Source of the DNA: Candidatus Rokuibacteriota bacterium
Lineage (GTDB): Bacteria; Methylomirabilota; Methylomirabilia; Rokubacteriales; CSP1-6
NCBI GenBank assembly: GCA_016179165.1
Contig: JACORX010000171.1
Span: 1-14,258, forward strand
DNA length: 14,258 nt
Direction: 5' to 3'
Within the stretch, counting starts at the first letter, position 1, and each line of letters opens with the position of its first letter. The position numbers and the translations under genes are program-made. Below are positions 1 through 7,429 of this stretch, in pieces. A model generated the notes under the pieces. It had not been told where the DNA came from, did not search any database, and saw only the letters and a list, made by a program, of their open reading frames with translations.

Positions 1-523
1 CCCCAAGCGTCACCCCCAGCGCCACGCACCAGCCGGGGCGCGAGAAGCCATTGCTCCGCACCAGCGCATACAACGCCGCCGCGACCATGGACGCGAGCGG
101 GAGGTCGAGCTGGAAGTTGGTCAGCGAAAAGACGACAGAGTGCGCCGTGCCGAAGAAGAAGGCGGCGAGGAGACCCGTCTCCGCATCGAAGAGCCGGCGG
201 CCCAGGGCGAAGACCGCCGCGAGACCCAGGGCCATGAAGCCCAGCATGACCGCTTGCGCCGTGAGCGGCACGATCGGGAAGACGAAGTAGAGGAGCCCAG
301 CGGCGCAGGCCGTGATGGGCGGGTAGAACGACGACACGTCGAGGATCTCCCGCAGCCGGTCGCGGCCGGGCTCGGAGAGGATGCGGTAGCACTCGACGGC
401 GCGCTCGAGATGGTTGGCGTGGTCCCACTCGGGCGGCCTCCGGTCGACTGAGACCCAGACGGCTGTCACCGCGCACAGCAGGGCGAAGAGCGCGCCCACG
501 GCCAGCCAGGGGTGCCTTGGCAT
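1..523 (-). CDS. Membrane glycosyltransferase, GT-C/PMT-ArnT-like (N-terminal part, runs off window)
   Basis: The minus strand is open from an ATG at 523-521 to the window edge, giving 174 codons of an N-terminus. A hydrophobic helix (about residues 7-26) is followed by an acidic loop motif, PPEWDHANHLE (residues 30-40), and then DVSSFYPPIT. An acidic loop after the first helix and a YPP-type motif are typical of GT-C enzymes of the dolichyl-phosphate-mannose mannosyltransferase/ArnT class, which move a sugar from a polyprenyl-phosphate donor at the outer face of the membrane. More hydrophobic helices follow. The gene diverges from the glycan cluster. I see no good Shine-Dalgarno, but a TATAAT lies six bases before the ATG, which fits a leaderless transcript. 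The donor and acceptor cannot be deduced. The membrane-glycosyltransferase call is fairly safe; the exact family is an inference. Confidence 0.72.
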   Translation of the reverse strand, partial: MPRHPWLAVGALFALLCAVTAVWVSVDRRPPEWDHANHLERAVECYRILSEPGRDRLREILDVSSFYPPITACAAGLLYFVFPIVPLTAQAVMLGFMALGLAAVFALGRRLFDAETGLLAAFFFGTAHSVVFSLTNFQLDLPLASMVAAALYALVRSNGFSRPGWCVALGVTLG

Positions 524-529
524 CGCCGC

Positions 530-535
530 ATTATA
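530..535 (-). promoter_or_regulatory. Candidate -10 element (TATAAT) for the divergent membrane glycosyltransferase
   Basis: Read on the minus strand, 535-530 is a perfect TATAAT. Transcription would be expected to begin about seven bases downstream, at or next to the A of the ATG at 523, so the message may be leaderless. The -35 position at a 17-base spacing reads TGGGGG, which is a poor match to TTGACA, so this is only a candidate. Confidence 0.35.
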
Positions 536-565
536 TAAGGAGGGGGTCGGGTCCCCCAGACCAGA

Positions 566-593
566 TAGACCCAGTTTCGGAATAGCTTATAGA
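566..593 (+). promoter_or_regulatory. Weak sigma70-like promoter candidate for the glycan cluster
   Basis: This lies in the AT-richest stretch of the divergent intergenic region. A TAGACC hexamer (566-571) is separated by 16 bases from TATAGA (588-593); each matches four of six consensus positions. It would give a leader of about 90 bases that contains the palindrome at 666-680. A wide range of AT-rich sequence could match this well by chance, so confidence is low. Confidence 0.2.
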
Positions 594-665
594 AATCCTT
601 TTGAATTAGAGAGTTGTGGTGATCTCCGGGACTAGGATTTCCCTTGACCGTCGCCGGCCGTCCAT

Positions 666-680
666 GTTCAACTCTTGAAC
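666..680. promoter_or_regulatory. Perfect 6-3-6 palindrome, candidate operator of the adjacent regulator
   Basis: The sequence GTTCAA-CTC-TTGAAC is a perfect inverted repeat that ends 12 bases before the ATG of a winged-helix regulator gene. MarR-type proteins bind as dimers to short palindromes and often repress their own operon, so autoregulation is a natural reading. The repeat contains the TTG at 675-677 that could otherwise be taken as the start of the regulator. This makes the ATG at 693 the better start. Binding is inferred from position and symmetry only. Confidence 0.4.
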
Positions 681-692
681 GTCGGTAAACCC

Positions 693-1325
693 ATGGAAAA
701 GAACCTCGAAAGAGACCTTGAGATCCTGACGGCCATCGGCGAGGGCCATCCGCTCACACAGAGGGACCTGGCCGAGCGCCTGGGGGTCGCCCTCGGACTG
801 ACCAACCTCTATCTCAAGCGCCTGGCCAGGAAGGGGTTCATCAAGATCACCGATTTTCCACGCAAGCCTGCCGCGCGGAAGCGCCTCCGCTACCTCCTGA
901 CGCCGCAGGGCATCAGCGAGAAGACCCGGTTGACCTACGAGCACGTCGCCTACTCGCTGAGCCTCTACCGGCGCGCACGGCAGACGCTGCGCGAGTCGAT
1001 GAGCCTGCTGCCTGAGGGTGGCATGAAGCGCATCGCGCTCTACGGAACGGGCGAGGCCGCCGAGCTTGCCTATCTCACTCTCAAGGAGTTCGGGCTTGAG
1101 CCCGTCGGGGTCTTCTCGCGCGATGGCGCCGACGCATTCCTGGGCTTTCCGGTCCGGGGCCTGGCCGAGATCCCGGGCGAAGAGATCGACGGCGTGGTGG
1201 TTGCGACCTTCGAGCCTCCGGAGGTACACCTCGCCGAGCTCCTCGCCATCGGTGTGCCGGCGGAAAAGCTCCTCACGCTCCGGCGAAGCAGCGTGCTCCC
1301 GACCTCGGAAGGGGCGCAGCCGTGA
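693..1325 (+). CDS. EPS-associated MarR-type winged-helix regulator with C-terminal Rossmann-like domain
   Basis: The product is 210 residues from the ATG at 693. Residues about 5-75 form a winged helix (LTQRDLAERLGVALGLTNLY, then a basic wing and YLLTPQGISEKTRLTYE), which resembles the MarR-like regulators found at the head of exopolysaccharide clusters. From residue 111 a second domain begins with MKRIALYGTGEAAE, a beta strand followed by a glycine-rich loop. It continues with GVFSRDGADAFLGFPVRGL and VVVATFEP, the pattern of CoA-binding/PglD-N-like Rossmann domains. That domain could sense a nucleotide sugar or another nucleotide ligand; this is inference. The gene is first in the cluster, has a palindrome just upstream, and its TGA overlaps the GTG of the ABC transporter (GTGA, 1322-1325), implying translational coupling. 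An upstream in-frame TTG at 675 is possible but lies inside the palindrome. Confidence 0.8.
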   Translation: MEKNLERDLEILTAIGEGHPLTQRDLAERLGVALGLTNLYLKRLARKGFIKITDFPRKPAARKRLRYLLTPQGISEKTRLTYEHVAYSLSLYRRARQTLRESMSLLPEGGMKRIALYGTGEAAELAYLTLKEFGLEPVGVFSRDGADAFLGFPVRGLAEIPGEEIDGVVVATFEPPEVHLAELLAIGVPAEKLLTLRRSSVLPTSEGAQP

Positions 1326-3169
1326 CGCGGGTGCGGGATCTCAGCCGTTTCGCCTGGCTGCTCCGCACCTACTTGGCGCCCCACTGGGCGGCCGTCCTCC
1401 TGCTCGTGGCCACGAGCTATCTCGCCACGGCGCTGGCCGCCCTCTTCCCGGTGCTGATGGCGCCCATCCTGGACCTGGCGCTGGGCACGCCGGCCGCGGG
1501 CGCCTCCGGCGTCACGGGCGGCCTGAGCCTGAGCACCCTGGGCGCTCGCGTGCTCCAGTGGCTCGGCGTCAGTGCCGGCGACGACCGCTTCCGCGCCATC
1601 TTGTGGCTCTGCGTCGCCTACGTGGCCGTTGGATTCGCCAAGGGCTGGCTCGATTTCGGTAACTTCATCCTGGCCCTGTGGATTCGTGTTCGGGCGGGCG
1701 CGGCGATGCAGATGGACCTCTTCCGCCACCTGCTGGGACTCTCGATGCGATTCTTCACCCAGCACCGCACCGGCGAGCTGGTCTCGCGCCTCGAGTCCGA
1801 CACCCGCTCGGCCACCGGCGGCCTCGAGACCATCGTGGGCGTCGTGCTCACCGCCCCGCTCCTCATCGTCTTCTACGGCTGGCTCATGGTCAGGACGAGC
1901 CCGAAGCTGGTCCTGGCCGCGCTGGGCGCGGCGGTGCTGCATTTCGGCAGCGTGCGCCTGATGCGTGGGCCCATCCGGCGTCTGGCGATGGACCAGTTCT
2001 CGAGCTTCGCGGAGTTAGCGGCGCGGCTCCAGGAGGCCATCCTCAGCATCCGCGTCGTCAAGTCGTTCGGCGCCGAGGCCTTCGAGATCGGGCGGGTCGC
2101 CCGCACCGTGCGCGAGGTCCTGCGCGTCAACGTCAAGTACGGGGTCTACAAGCACGTCGACGAGCCCGCCCGCGCATTCGTCAACTACCTCGTCGAGGCG
2201 AGCATCCTACTCCTCGCAGCCTGGGAGCTCCTGGCCGGGCGGCTCGGCGCGCCGGCCTTCTTCCTCTTCCTCTACGTCGGGCGCGCGGTGATGGTGCAGA
2301 TCGGTCTCTTGGCCGGCGCCTACACGCAGATCCAGGCGACGCTAGCCGCCTCGACCCGGGTGATCCAGCTGCTGGCCCTGGCGCCCGAAGTCCGTGACGG
2401 AGCCGGGACGGTCGGGTCCTTCGAAGACCGGATCGCCGTCCGCGACGTCTCCTTCCGCTACGACGGCGAGCCCGTTCTCGAGCAGGTCAACCTCGAGATC
2501 CGGAAGGGTGAGGTCGTGGCGCTCGTGGGCCCGAGCGGTGTCGGCAAGTCCACGCTCGCCGACCTGATCCTGCGCCTCTACGATCCGGTCCAGGGCGCGA
2601 TCACCATCGACGGGCGGGATCTGCGCACCCTCCGTCAGGACAGCTATCGCAAGCTCTTCGGCGTGGTGTCCCAGGAGGCCCTGCTCTTCAACGCCACCAT
2701 CCGCGACAACATCACGTACGGGCGCGAGGGCATCGCGGAAGCCGAGGTCGTCCGCGCGGCCCGCGTGGCCAACGCCCATGACTTCATTCACGAATTCCCG
2801 GACGGCTACGAGACCGTCGTGGGGGAGCGCGGCACCCGGCTCTCCGGCGGCCAGCGCCAGCGCATCGCGATCGCGCGCGCCGTCGTGGGCCGCCCGCCGA
2901 TCCTCATCCTTGACGAGGCGACGAGCTCGCTCGACAACGAGTCCGAGCGGCTCGTCCAGCAGGCCATCGACCGCGCCGTCCAGGGCGCCACGTCCGTGGT
3001 CATCGCCCATCGCCTGTCGACCGTCCTGCACGCCGACACGATCGTGGTCCTGGGGCGCGGACGCATCGAGGCCGTGGGGCGGCACGCGGAGCTCCTGGCG
3101 TCCAGTGAGACGTACAGCCGGCTCTACCGCGTCCAGTTCGCCGAGGCGGAGACCGCCGAGCGGCTCTGA
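1322..3169 (+). CDS. ABC transporter, MsbA-type half-transporter (TMD fused to NBD)
   Basis: The 615-residue product has the usual length and layout of an ABC exporter half-molecule. Hydrophobic segments lie near residues 22-45, 92-118, 168-213, 285-303 and 312-332, followed by a nucleotide-binding domain from about residue 370. All catalytic motifs are intact: Walker A GPSGVGKST (403-411), Q-loop Q451, signature LSGGQ (507-511), Walker B LILDE with D531 and E532, and H-loop H563. It should act as a homodimer in the inner membrane and use ATP to move an amphipathic substrate. Position between the EPS-type regulator and the nonulosonate genes suggests a glycan or lipid-linked glycan precursor, but no substrate can be read from the sequence; a lipid A/lipid flippase or multidrug role remains possible. 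The GTG start overlaps the preceding stop by four bases. Confidence 0.92.
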   Translation: MTRVRDLSRFAWLLRTYLAPHWAAVLLLVATSYLATALAALFPVLMAPILDLALGTPAAGASGVTGGLSLSTLGARVLQWLGVSAGDDRFRAILWLCVAYVAVGFAKGWLDFGNFILALWIRVRAGAAMQMDLFRHLLGLSMRFFTQHRTGELVSRLESDTRSATGGLETIVGVVLTAPLLIVFYGWLMVRTSPKLVLAALGAAVLHFGSVRLMRGPIRRLAMDQFSSFAELAARLQEAILSIRVVKSFGAEAFEIGRVARTVREVLRVNVKYGVYKHVDEPARAFVNYLVEASILLLAAWELLAGRLGAPAFFLFLYVGRAVMVQIGLLAGAYTQIQATLAASTRVIQLLALAPEVRDGAGTVGSFEDRIAVRDVSFRYDGEPVLEQVNLEIRKGEVVALVGPSGVGKSTLADLILRLYDPVQGAITIDGRDLRTLRQDSYRKLFGVVSQEALLFNATIRDNITYGREGIAEAEVVRAARVANAHDFIHEFPDGYETVVGERGTRLSGGQRQRIAIARAVVGRPPILILDEATSSLDNESERLVQQAIDRAVQGATSVVIAHRLSTVLHADTIVVLGRGRIEAVGRHAELLASSETYSRLYRVQFAEAETAERL

Positions 3170-3177
3170 GAGAGGGA

Positions 3178-3184
3178 AAGGAAG
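3178..3184 (+). promoter_or_regulatory. Shine-Dalgarno that fixes the GTG start of pseB
   Basis: The purine-rich AAGGAAG ends four bases before GTG 3189-3191. The 19-bp gap in front of pseB is the longest spacer between adjacent genes from 693 to 13289, and this site explains how translation starts without overlap. The next in-frame candidate, ATG at 3207, lacks such a site. Confidence 0.6.
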
Positions 3185-3188
3185 ACAC

Positions 3189-4178
3189 GTGAGCACTCCC
3201 GATCCGATGGTCGACTGGAGAAACGCGGCCGTCCTCGTGACCGGCGGCACCGGATCGTTCGGCAACAAGTTCGTCGAGATCATGCTGCGGAAGTACCACC
3301 CGAAGCGGCTCGTGATCTTCAGCCGCGACGAGCTCAAGCAGTCGGAGATGATGGCGCGGTTCAGCGACCCGTCGCTCCGCTTCTTCATCGGCGACGTGCG
3401 GGACAAGGAGCGACTCGATCGCGCCATGCACGGGATCGATATCGTCGTGCACGCGGCGGCGCTGAAGCAGATCCCGTCGTGCGAGTACAATCCCTTCGAG
3501 GCGATCCAGACCAACGTCATCGGCGGCAAGAACATCATCGACGCCGCCATCGACCAGGGCGTGAAGCGCGTGCTCGCCGTCAGCACCGACAAGGCATGCC
3601 AGCCGATCAATCTCTACGGCGCCACGAAGCTCTGCGCTGAGAAGCTGTTCGTCCAGGCGAATGCCTACGGCCACGCGCGGGGCACGGTCTTCGGCGTCAT
3701 CCGCTACGGCAACGTCATCGGCAGCCGCGGCAGCGTCGTTCCGCTGTTCGCGTCCCAGCGGGCGAGCGGCACCGTGACGGTGACCGACCCGGGGATGACC
3801 AGGTTCTGGATCCGGCTCGAGCAGGGCGTCGAGTTCGCCATCCGGTGCGCGTCGCTGATGCGCGGCGGCGAGATTTTCGTCCCGAAGATCCCGAGCATGC
3901 GAATGATGGATCTTGTCGCCGCGGTCGCGCCCGGGTGCCGGGTGGAATACATCGGCATCCGCCCCGGCGAGAAGCTCCACGAGATCCTCATGTCCGACGA
4001 CGAGAGCCGCCAGGCGGTCGAGTTCGAGGACATGTTCGTCATCGAGCCCATCTATCCCTCGTGGCCGTTCCGGTCGCGGGCGGGCGGCAAGCCCCCGGCG
4101 GCGGGCTTCCGGTACTCGAGCGAAACCAACGACTGGTGGTTCTCGGAAGCGGAGATGCGGGGGATGGCCGATGGCTGA
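3189..4178 (+). CDS. pseB: UDP-N-acetylglucosamine 4,6-dehydratase (inverting), PseB
   Basis: This 329-residue soluble short-chain dehydrogenase/reductase matches the size of PseB and lacks the membrane region of the larger CapD/WbpM-type dehydratases. It has the NADP-binding loop TGGTGSFG (residues 18-25), the DELKQSEM helix typical of this subgroup, and the active-site series STDKA with D134 and K135, then Y143-G-A-T-K147. The family converts UDP-GlcNAc to UDP-2-acetamido-2,6-dideoxy-beta-L-arabino-hexos-4-ulose in the cytoplasm. This is step one of pseudaminic acid synthesis. The GTG start at 3189 is chosen for its ribosome-binding site. The stop lies eight bases inside the next gene, an aminotransferase of the matching step. 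PseB versus a related capsule dehydratase is decided by the following PseC, PseG and synthase genes. Confidence 0.93.
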   Translation: MSTPDPMVDWRNAAVLVTGGTGSFGNKFVEIMLRKYHPKRLVIFSRDELKQSEMMARFSDPSLRFFIGDVRDKERLDRAMHGIDIVVHAAALKQIPSCEYNPFEAIQTNVIGGKNIIDAAIDQGVKRVLAVSTDKACQPINLYGATKLCAEKLFVQANAYGHARGTVFGVIRYGNVIGSRGSVVPLFASQRASGTVTVTDPGMTRFWIRLEQGVEFAIRCASLMRGGEIFVPKIPSMRMMDLVAAVAPGCRVEYIGIRPGEKLHEILMSDDESRQAVEFEDMFVIEPIYPSWPFRSRAGGKPPAAGFRYSSETNDWWFSEAEMRGMADG

Positions 4179-5361
4179 TCGCCTCGCTCTCGACGGCGGC
4201 ACGCCGGTGCGCGCGACGCTCCTGCCGTACAGCCGACAGGCCGTGGACGAGGACGACGTCCAGGCCGTGGCCGCGGCGCTCCGCTCCGACTGGCTGACCA
4301 CCGGGCCGCTGGTCGGCGCCTTCGAGCGCGCCGTGGCCGGGGCCGCCGGGGCCGTGCACGCGGTCGCCGTCAGCTCGGGCACGGCCGCGCTCCACGCCGC
4401 GGTGTCGGCGGCGGGCATCGGCCCGGGCGACGAGGTGGTCCTCACGCCTCTGACCTTCGTCGCCTCGGCCAACGCGGTGCTCTACTGCGGCGGCGTCCCC
4501 GTGTTCGCCGACGTGCGGCCGGACACGCTCACGCTCGACCCGGACGCGGCCGAGGCGCGGATCACGGGACGCACCAAGGCGCTGCTCCCCGTGGATTTTG
4601 CCGGCCAACCGTGCGACGCGGATCGCTTCGACGCGGTGGCCCGCGCGCGCGGGCTGACCGTAATCCAGGATTCCGCGCACTCGCTCGGCGGCGAGTACCG
4701 GGGCCGGCGGGTGGGATCGCTCGCCGACCTCACGACGTTCAGCTTCCACCCCGCCAAGCTCGTCACGACGGGCGAGGGCGGCGCGGTGACGACCAACCGC
4801 GACGACCTGGCCGCGCGCCTCCGCCGCTTCCGCAATCACGGGTTCGACACCGACTTCCGCGAGCGCCAGGCGCGCGGCGAGGTCTACTCGCCGATGGTTG
4901 AGCTGGGCTTCAACTACCGATTGACGGATCTCCAGTGCGCGCTCGGGCTGTCCCAGCTGGCGAAGGCGGAAGGCTTTCTCAAGCGGCGGACCCAGATCGC
5001 CGAGCACTACCGTGCGGCGCTGGCCGAGATACCGGCAGTGAGCTCGCCGGCGGTCGACCCGGCCGTCCGCCACGGCTGGCACATCTTCCCCGTGCTGCTG
5101 GACCTCGAGCGCCTTTCGGCCGGCCGCCGGACCGTGGTCGCCGCCCTCCGGGCGGAGAACATCGGGGCGGCGGTCCACTACGTGCCGGCTTACTGGCACC
5201 CGTACTACGAGCGGCTCGGGTACCGTCGCGGCCTCTGCCCGCGCGCCGAGTCCGCCTTCGAGCGGCTGGTGACGTTGCCGCTCTTCGCCGCCATGACCGA
5301 CGCCGACGTGGATGATGTCCTGACGGCTCTCAACAAGGTTCTGGGGTACTACGCGCGATGA
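4171..5361 (+). CDS. pseC: UDP-4-amino-4,6-dideoxy-N-acetyl-beta-L-altrosamine transaminase, PseC
   Basis: The 396-residue product is a DegT/DnrJ/EryC1/StrS-family PLP-dependent sugar aminotransferase. It begins LALDGGTPVR and has the cofactor loop SSGTAAL (about residues 69-75), the conserved QDSAHSLGG, and the Schiff-base lysine K196 in FSFHPAKLVTTGEGG. PVDFAGQPCD and FNYRLTDLQCALG are further family signatures. PseC transfers an amino group from glutamate to C4 of the PseB product. The start ATG overlaps the pseB stop by eight bases, and the stop overlaps the pseG start as ATGA, so the three are coupled. Sequence alone gives the family; the specific substrate comes from pairing with PseB and PseG. 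Confidence 0.92.
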   Translation: MADRLALDGGTPVRATLLPYSRQAVDEDDVQAVAAALRSDWLTTGPLVGAFERAVAGAAGAVHAVAVSSGTAALHAAVSAAGIGPGDEVVLTPLTFVASANAVLYCGGVPVFADVRPDTLTLDPDAAEARITGRTKALLPVDFAGQPCDADRFDAVARARGLTVIQDSAHSLGGEYRGRRVGSLADLTTFSFHPAKLVTTGEGGAVTTNRDDLAARLRRFRNHGFDTDFRERQARGEVYSPMVELGFNYRLTDLQCALGLSQLAKAEGFLKRRTQIAEHYRAALAEIPAVSSPAVDPAVRHGWHIFPVLLDLERLSAGRRTVVAALRAENIGAAVHYVPAYWHPYYERLGYRRGLCPRAESAFERLVTLPLFAAMTDADVDDVLTALNKVLGYYAR

Positions 5362-6377
5362 CGGCGGGAACGCGAGTCGGGTTCCTCACCCACGGCGGGC
5401 CGGCCATTGGCTTGGGCCACGTCGCCCGATGCCTGTCCCTGGCGCGAGCGCTCGCCGCCGACGGCGCCCGCATCGTGTTCCTCGTCGGCCAAGAGGCTCG
5501 GGTGACGGCCGCCATCGAGGCGGGCGGCTTCGACGTCGTGGAGACGGACTGGGAGAGCGCCGGGGAGGCGGCGCGCGCCCTCGTGGCCGCCCTCCGCCCG
5601 GAGACGCTCGTCGTGGACTCCTACGCGGTCACGGGCGCGCAGCTCGACTTGCTCCGGCCGCTGGTGGGCCAACTGGTCGTCATCGACGACCTCGCCGACC
5701 GCCCGCTGCCGGTTCACACGGTCGTCAACGGCGGTATCGACGCCGAGCATCTCGAGTACCGTGGCGGGCTGCCCGAGACGGTCTTTCTCCTGGGGCCGCG
5801 CTACGCGCTTCTCGATCCCGCCTACGCAGCGCCGCCGGAGCGGAAGACCCGGGCCTCCGTGGAGCGCGTGCTTGTTACCCTCGGCGGCGGCTCGCATCCG
5901 GCGGCGCTCCGAGCGGTCGTCCAGGCGGCATTGTCCCTCGGCACGGCCGCGGTCGATGTGCCGGTGGGGCCGTTCGCGGGCGAAGGGGTGGCCGACGCCA
6001 TCGAGGACGCCCGGGTGGTCGTCCATCGGGGTGTCTCGGCGCTCAGGTCCCTGATGCTCGCCGCGGACGTCGCCATCTCCGGCGCCGGGATGACGCTCTA
6101 CGAGCTGGCGGCGACCGCGACACCCATCGTCTCCCTGACCATGGCGCCGAACCAGAGGCCGAACGCTGCGGCTTTCGAGCGTGCCGGCGCCGCGCTGGCG
6201 GCCGGCTCCGCCGATCATCCTGATCTCGGCGCGACCGTGGCAAGGCACCTCGGGTGCCTTGCCGCCGACGCGGGGCTGCGGGAGAAGCTCGGCGCGGCGG
6301 GGCGGAGGCTGGTGGACGGGCAGGGGGCGAGCCGCGTCGCCCGGGAGCTCGCTTCCATGCCAAGCCCGCGGAGATGA
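5358..6377 (+). CDS. pseG: UDP-2,4-diacetamido-2,4,6-trideoxy-beta-L-altropyranose hydrolase, PseG
   Basis: The 339-residue product has the GT-B-like fold pattern of PseG/SpsG. The N-terminal GLGHVARCLSLA carries the conserved histidine (H21), equivalent to the catalytic base of characterised PseG proteins. VVDSYAV and VIDDLADR follow. The C-terminal half has VLVTLGGG and ISGAGMTLYELAATATP, the UDP-binding region. PseG removes UDP from the diacetamido sugar, giving the free 6-deoxy-altrose derivative used by the synthase. Both ends overlap neighbours through ATGA. An 11-bp perfect inverted repeat lies in the last part of the coding sequence (6239-6263). PseG enzymes act on the L-altro sugar, whereas LegG-type proteins of legionaminic acid synthesis are GlcNAc-epimerase-like, so this gene favours pseudaminic over legionaminic acid. 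Confidence 0.9.
   Translation: MTAGTRVGFLTHGGPAIGLGHVARCLSLARALAADGARIVFLVGQEARVTAAIEAGGFDVVETDWESAGEAARALVAALRPETLVVDSYAVTGAQLDLLRPLVGQLVVIDDLADRPLPVHTVVNGGIDAEHLEYRGGLPETVFLLGPRYALLDPAYAAPPERKTRASVERVLVTLGGGSHPAALRAVVQAALSLGTAAVDVPVGPFAGEGVADAIEDARVVVHRGVSALRSLMLAADVAISGAGMTLYELAATATPIVSLTMAPNQRPNAAAFERAGAALAAGSADHPDLGATVARHLGCLAADAGLREKLGAAGRRLVDGQGASRVARELASMPSPRR
6239..6263. repeat. Perfect 11-bp inverted repeat with 3-base loop inside pseG
   Basis: GGCAAGGCACC (6239-6249) is separated by TCG from its exact reverse complement (6253-6263). The RNA could fold into a very stable hairpin about 110 bases before the pseG stop. No T-run follows, so it is not a classic terminator. It is read in frame as part of ARHLGCLAAD. 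Confidence 0.6.
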
Positions 6378-7429
6378 GCATGGGCATCCTCAAGGTCAAG
6401 ATCGGTGAGCGGTTGGTCGGAGACGGCGAGCCCTGCTTCATCGTCGCCGAGGCCGGCGCCAACCACAATCGCGACCTCGCGATGGGCAAGGAGCTGATCG
6501 ACGTGGCGGCCGAGGCCGGGGCCGACGCCGTGAAGTTCCAGACCTACTCGGCCGAGACGCTCTACTCGAAGAAGACGCCGAAGTTCTCCTACCTGGAGAA
6601 GCAGACGTCGAAGGACACCTGGCAGCTCATCAAGGACATCGAGCTGCCGCGCGAGTGGCAGGCCGAGCTCCAGGCCTGGGCGCACAAGCGCGGCATCATA
6701 TTCTTCTCGGCGCCCTTCGACTATCGCGCGGTGGACGAGCTCGATGCCCTCGGCGTGCCGGCCTTCAAGATCGCGTCTTTCGAGATCGTGGACCTTCCGT
6801 TGATCGGCTATGCCGCCGGGAAGGGGCGGCCCATGATCCTCTCCACGGGGCTTGCGACCTACGAGGACATCCACGACGCGGTCGAGGCGTGCCGGAGCGC
6901 CGGGAATCGGGACATCGTCCTGCTCCAGTGCGCCTCGCTCTACCCCGCGCCGCCGGCCCGCATCAATTTGCGCGCCATGGAGACGATGCGGCGCGCCTTC
7001 GGCGTGCCGGTGGGGCTCTCGGACCACACCCTGGGCATCCACGTGGCAGCCGCCGCTGTGGCGCTCGGCGCGTGCGTAGTCGAGAAGCACTTCACGCTGA
7101 GCCGGACGCTGCCCGGCCCGGATCACTCCTTCGCGATCGAGCCCGCCGAGCTCACGGCGATGGTCCGGCAGATCCGCGACATCGAGGCCGCGCTCGGTGA
7201 CGGCCGGAAGGCCGGCCCCGCACCTGAGGAGCAGGAGATGCATCAGAAGGCCCGGAGGAGCCTCATCGCCGCACGGGCCATCTCCAAGGGCACGCGCATC
7301 GAGCGGGACATGATCGCCATCAAGCGCCCCGGTTTCGGCATCCGGCCCAAGTTGCTCGACCTCGTGGTCGGGCGCGTGGCGAAGGTGGACATCGAGGAAG
7401 ACACGGTGCTGACCTGGGAGATGCTGTGA
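6374..7429 (+). CDS. pseI: Nonulosonic acid synthase, PseI/NeuB family (probable pseudaminate synthase)
   Basis: The product is 351 residues from the ATG at 6374, close to the usual length for sialic/pseudaminic acid synthases. The N-terminal TIM barrel opens with FIVAEAGANHN (residues 22-32) and has DAVKFQTY, FSAPFD, VEKHFTLSR and LPGPDHSFAIEP. The C-terminal antifreeze-like/SAF domain begins near residue 285 (RSLIAARAISKGTRI) and ends in KVDIEEDTVLTWEML. The family condenses phosphoenolpyruvate with a six-carbon amino sugar to give a nine-carbon nonulosonate, using a divalent metal. Motifs such as AEAGANHN and LPGPDH look rather NeuB-like, so the pseudaminate assignment rests mainly on the PseB-PseC-PseG context. 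ATGA overlap with pseG upstream and GTGA overlap downstream tie it into the operon. Confidence 0.88.
   Translation: MSMGILKVKIGERLVGDGEPCFIVAEAGANHNRDLAMGKELIDVAAEAGADAVKFQTYSAETLYSKKTPKFSYLEKQTSKDTWQLIKDIELPREWQAELQAWAHKRGIIFFSAPFDYRAVDELDALGVPAFKIASFEIVDLPLIGYAAGKGRPMILSTGLATYEDIHDAVEACRSAGNRDIVLLQCASLYPAPPARINLRAMETMRRAFGVPVGLSDHTLGIHVAAAAVALGACVVEKHFTLSRTLPGPDHSFAIEPAELTAMVRQIRDIEAALGDGRKAGPAPEEQEMHQKARRSLIAARAISKGTRIERDMIAIKRPGFGIRPKLLDLVVGRVAKVDIEEDTVLTWEML

Noticed and set aside
542..557. GGGGG/CCCCC inverted repeat in the divergent intergenic region, considered as a terminator
   Set aside because: The stem is only five base pairs with a six-base loop, has no T-run, and lies upstream of both genes, so there is no transcript for it to end.
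1091..1104. CGGGCT-TG-AGCCCG short palindrome in the regulator gene
   Set aside because: It is within coding sequence and its two-base loop is too tight. A six-base repeat like this is common by chance in GC-rich DNA.
606..1229. 207-codon open frame on the minus strand across the regulator gene
   Set aside because: It is antisense to a clear winged-helix/Rossmann gene, shows no recognisable domain, and is the kind of long shadow frame expected in GC-rich coding DNA.
2342..3610. 422-codon minus-strand open frame across the ABC transporter and pseB
   Set aside because: The opposite strand carries intact Walker, signature and SDR motifs through the whole stretch. The antisense translation has no family pattern.
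3000..4472. 490-codon minus-strand open frame opposite pseB and pseC
   Set aside because: Length alone is not evidence at this GC content. It is low in complexity (Arg/Ala/Asp-rich) and antisense to well-identified genes.
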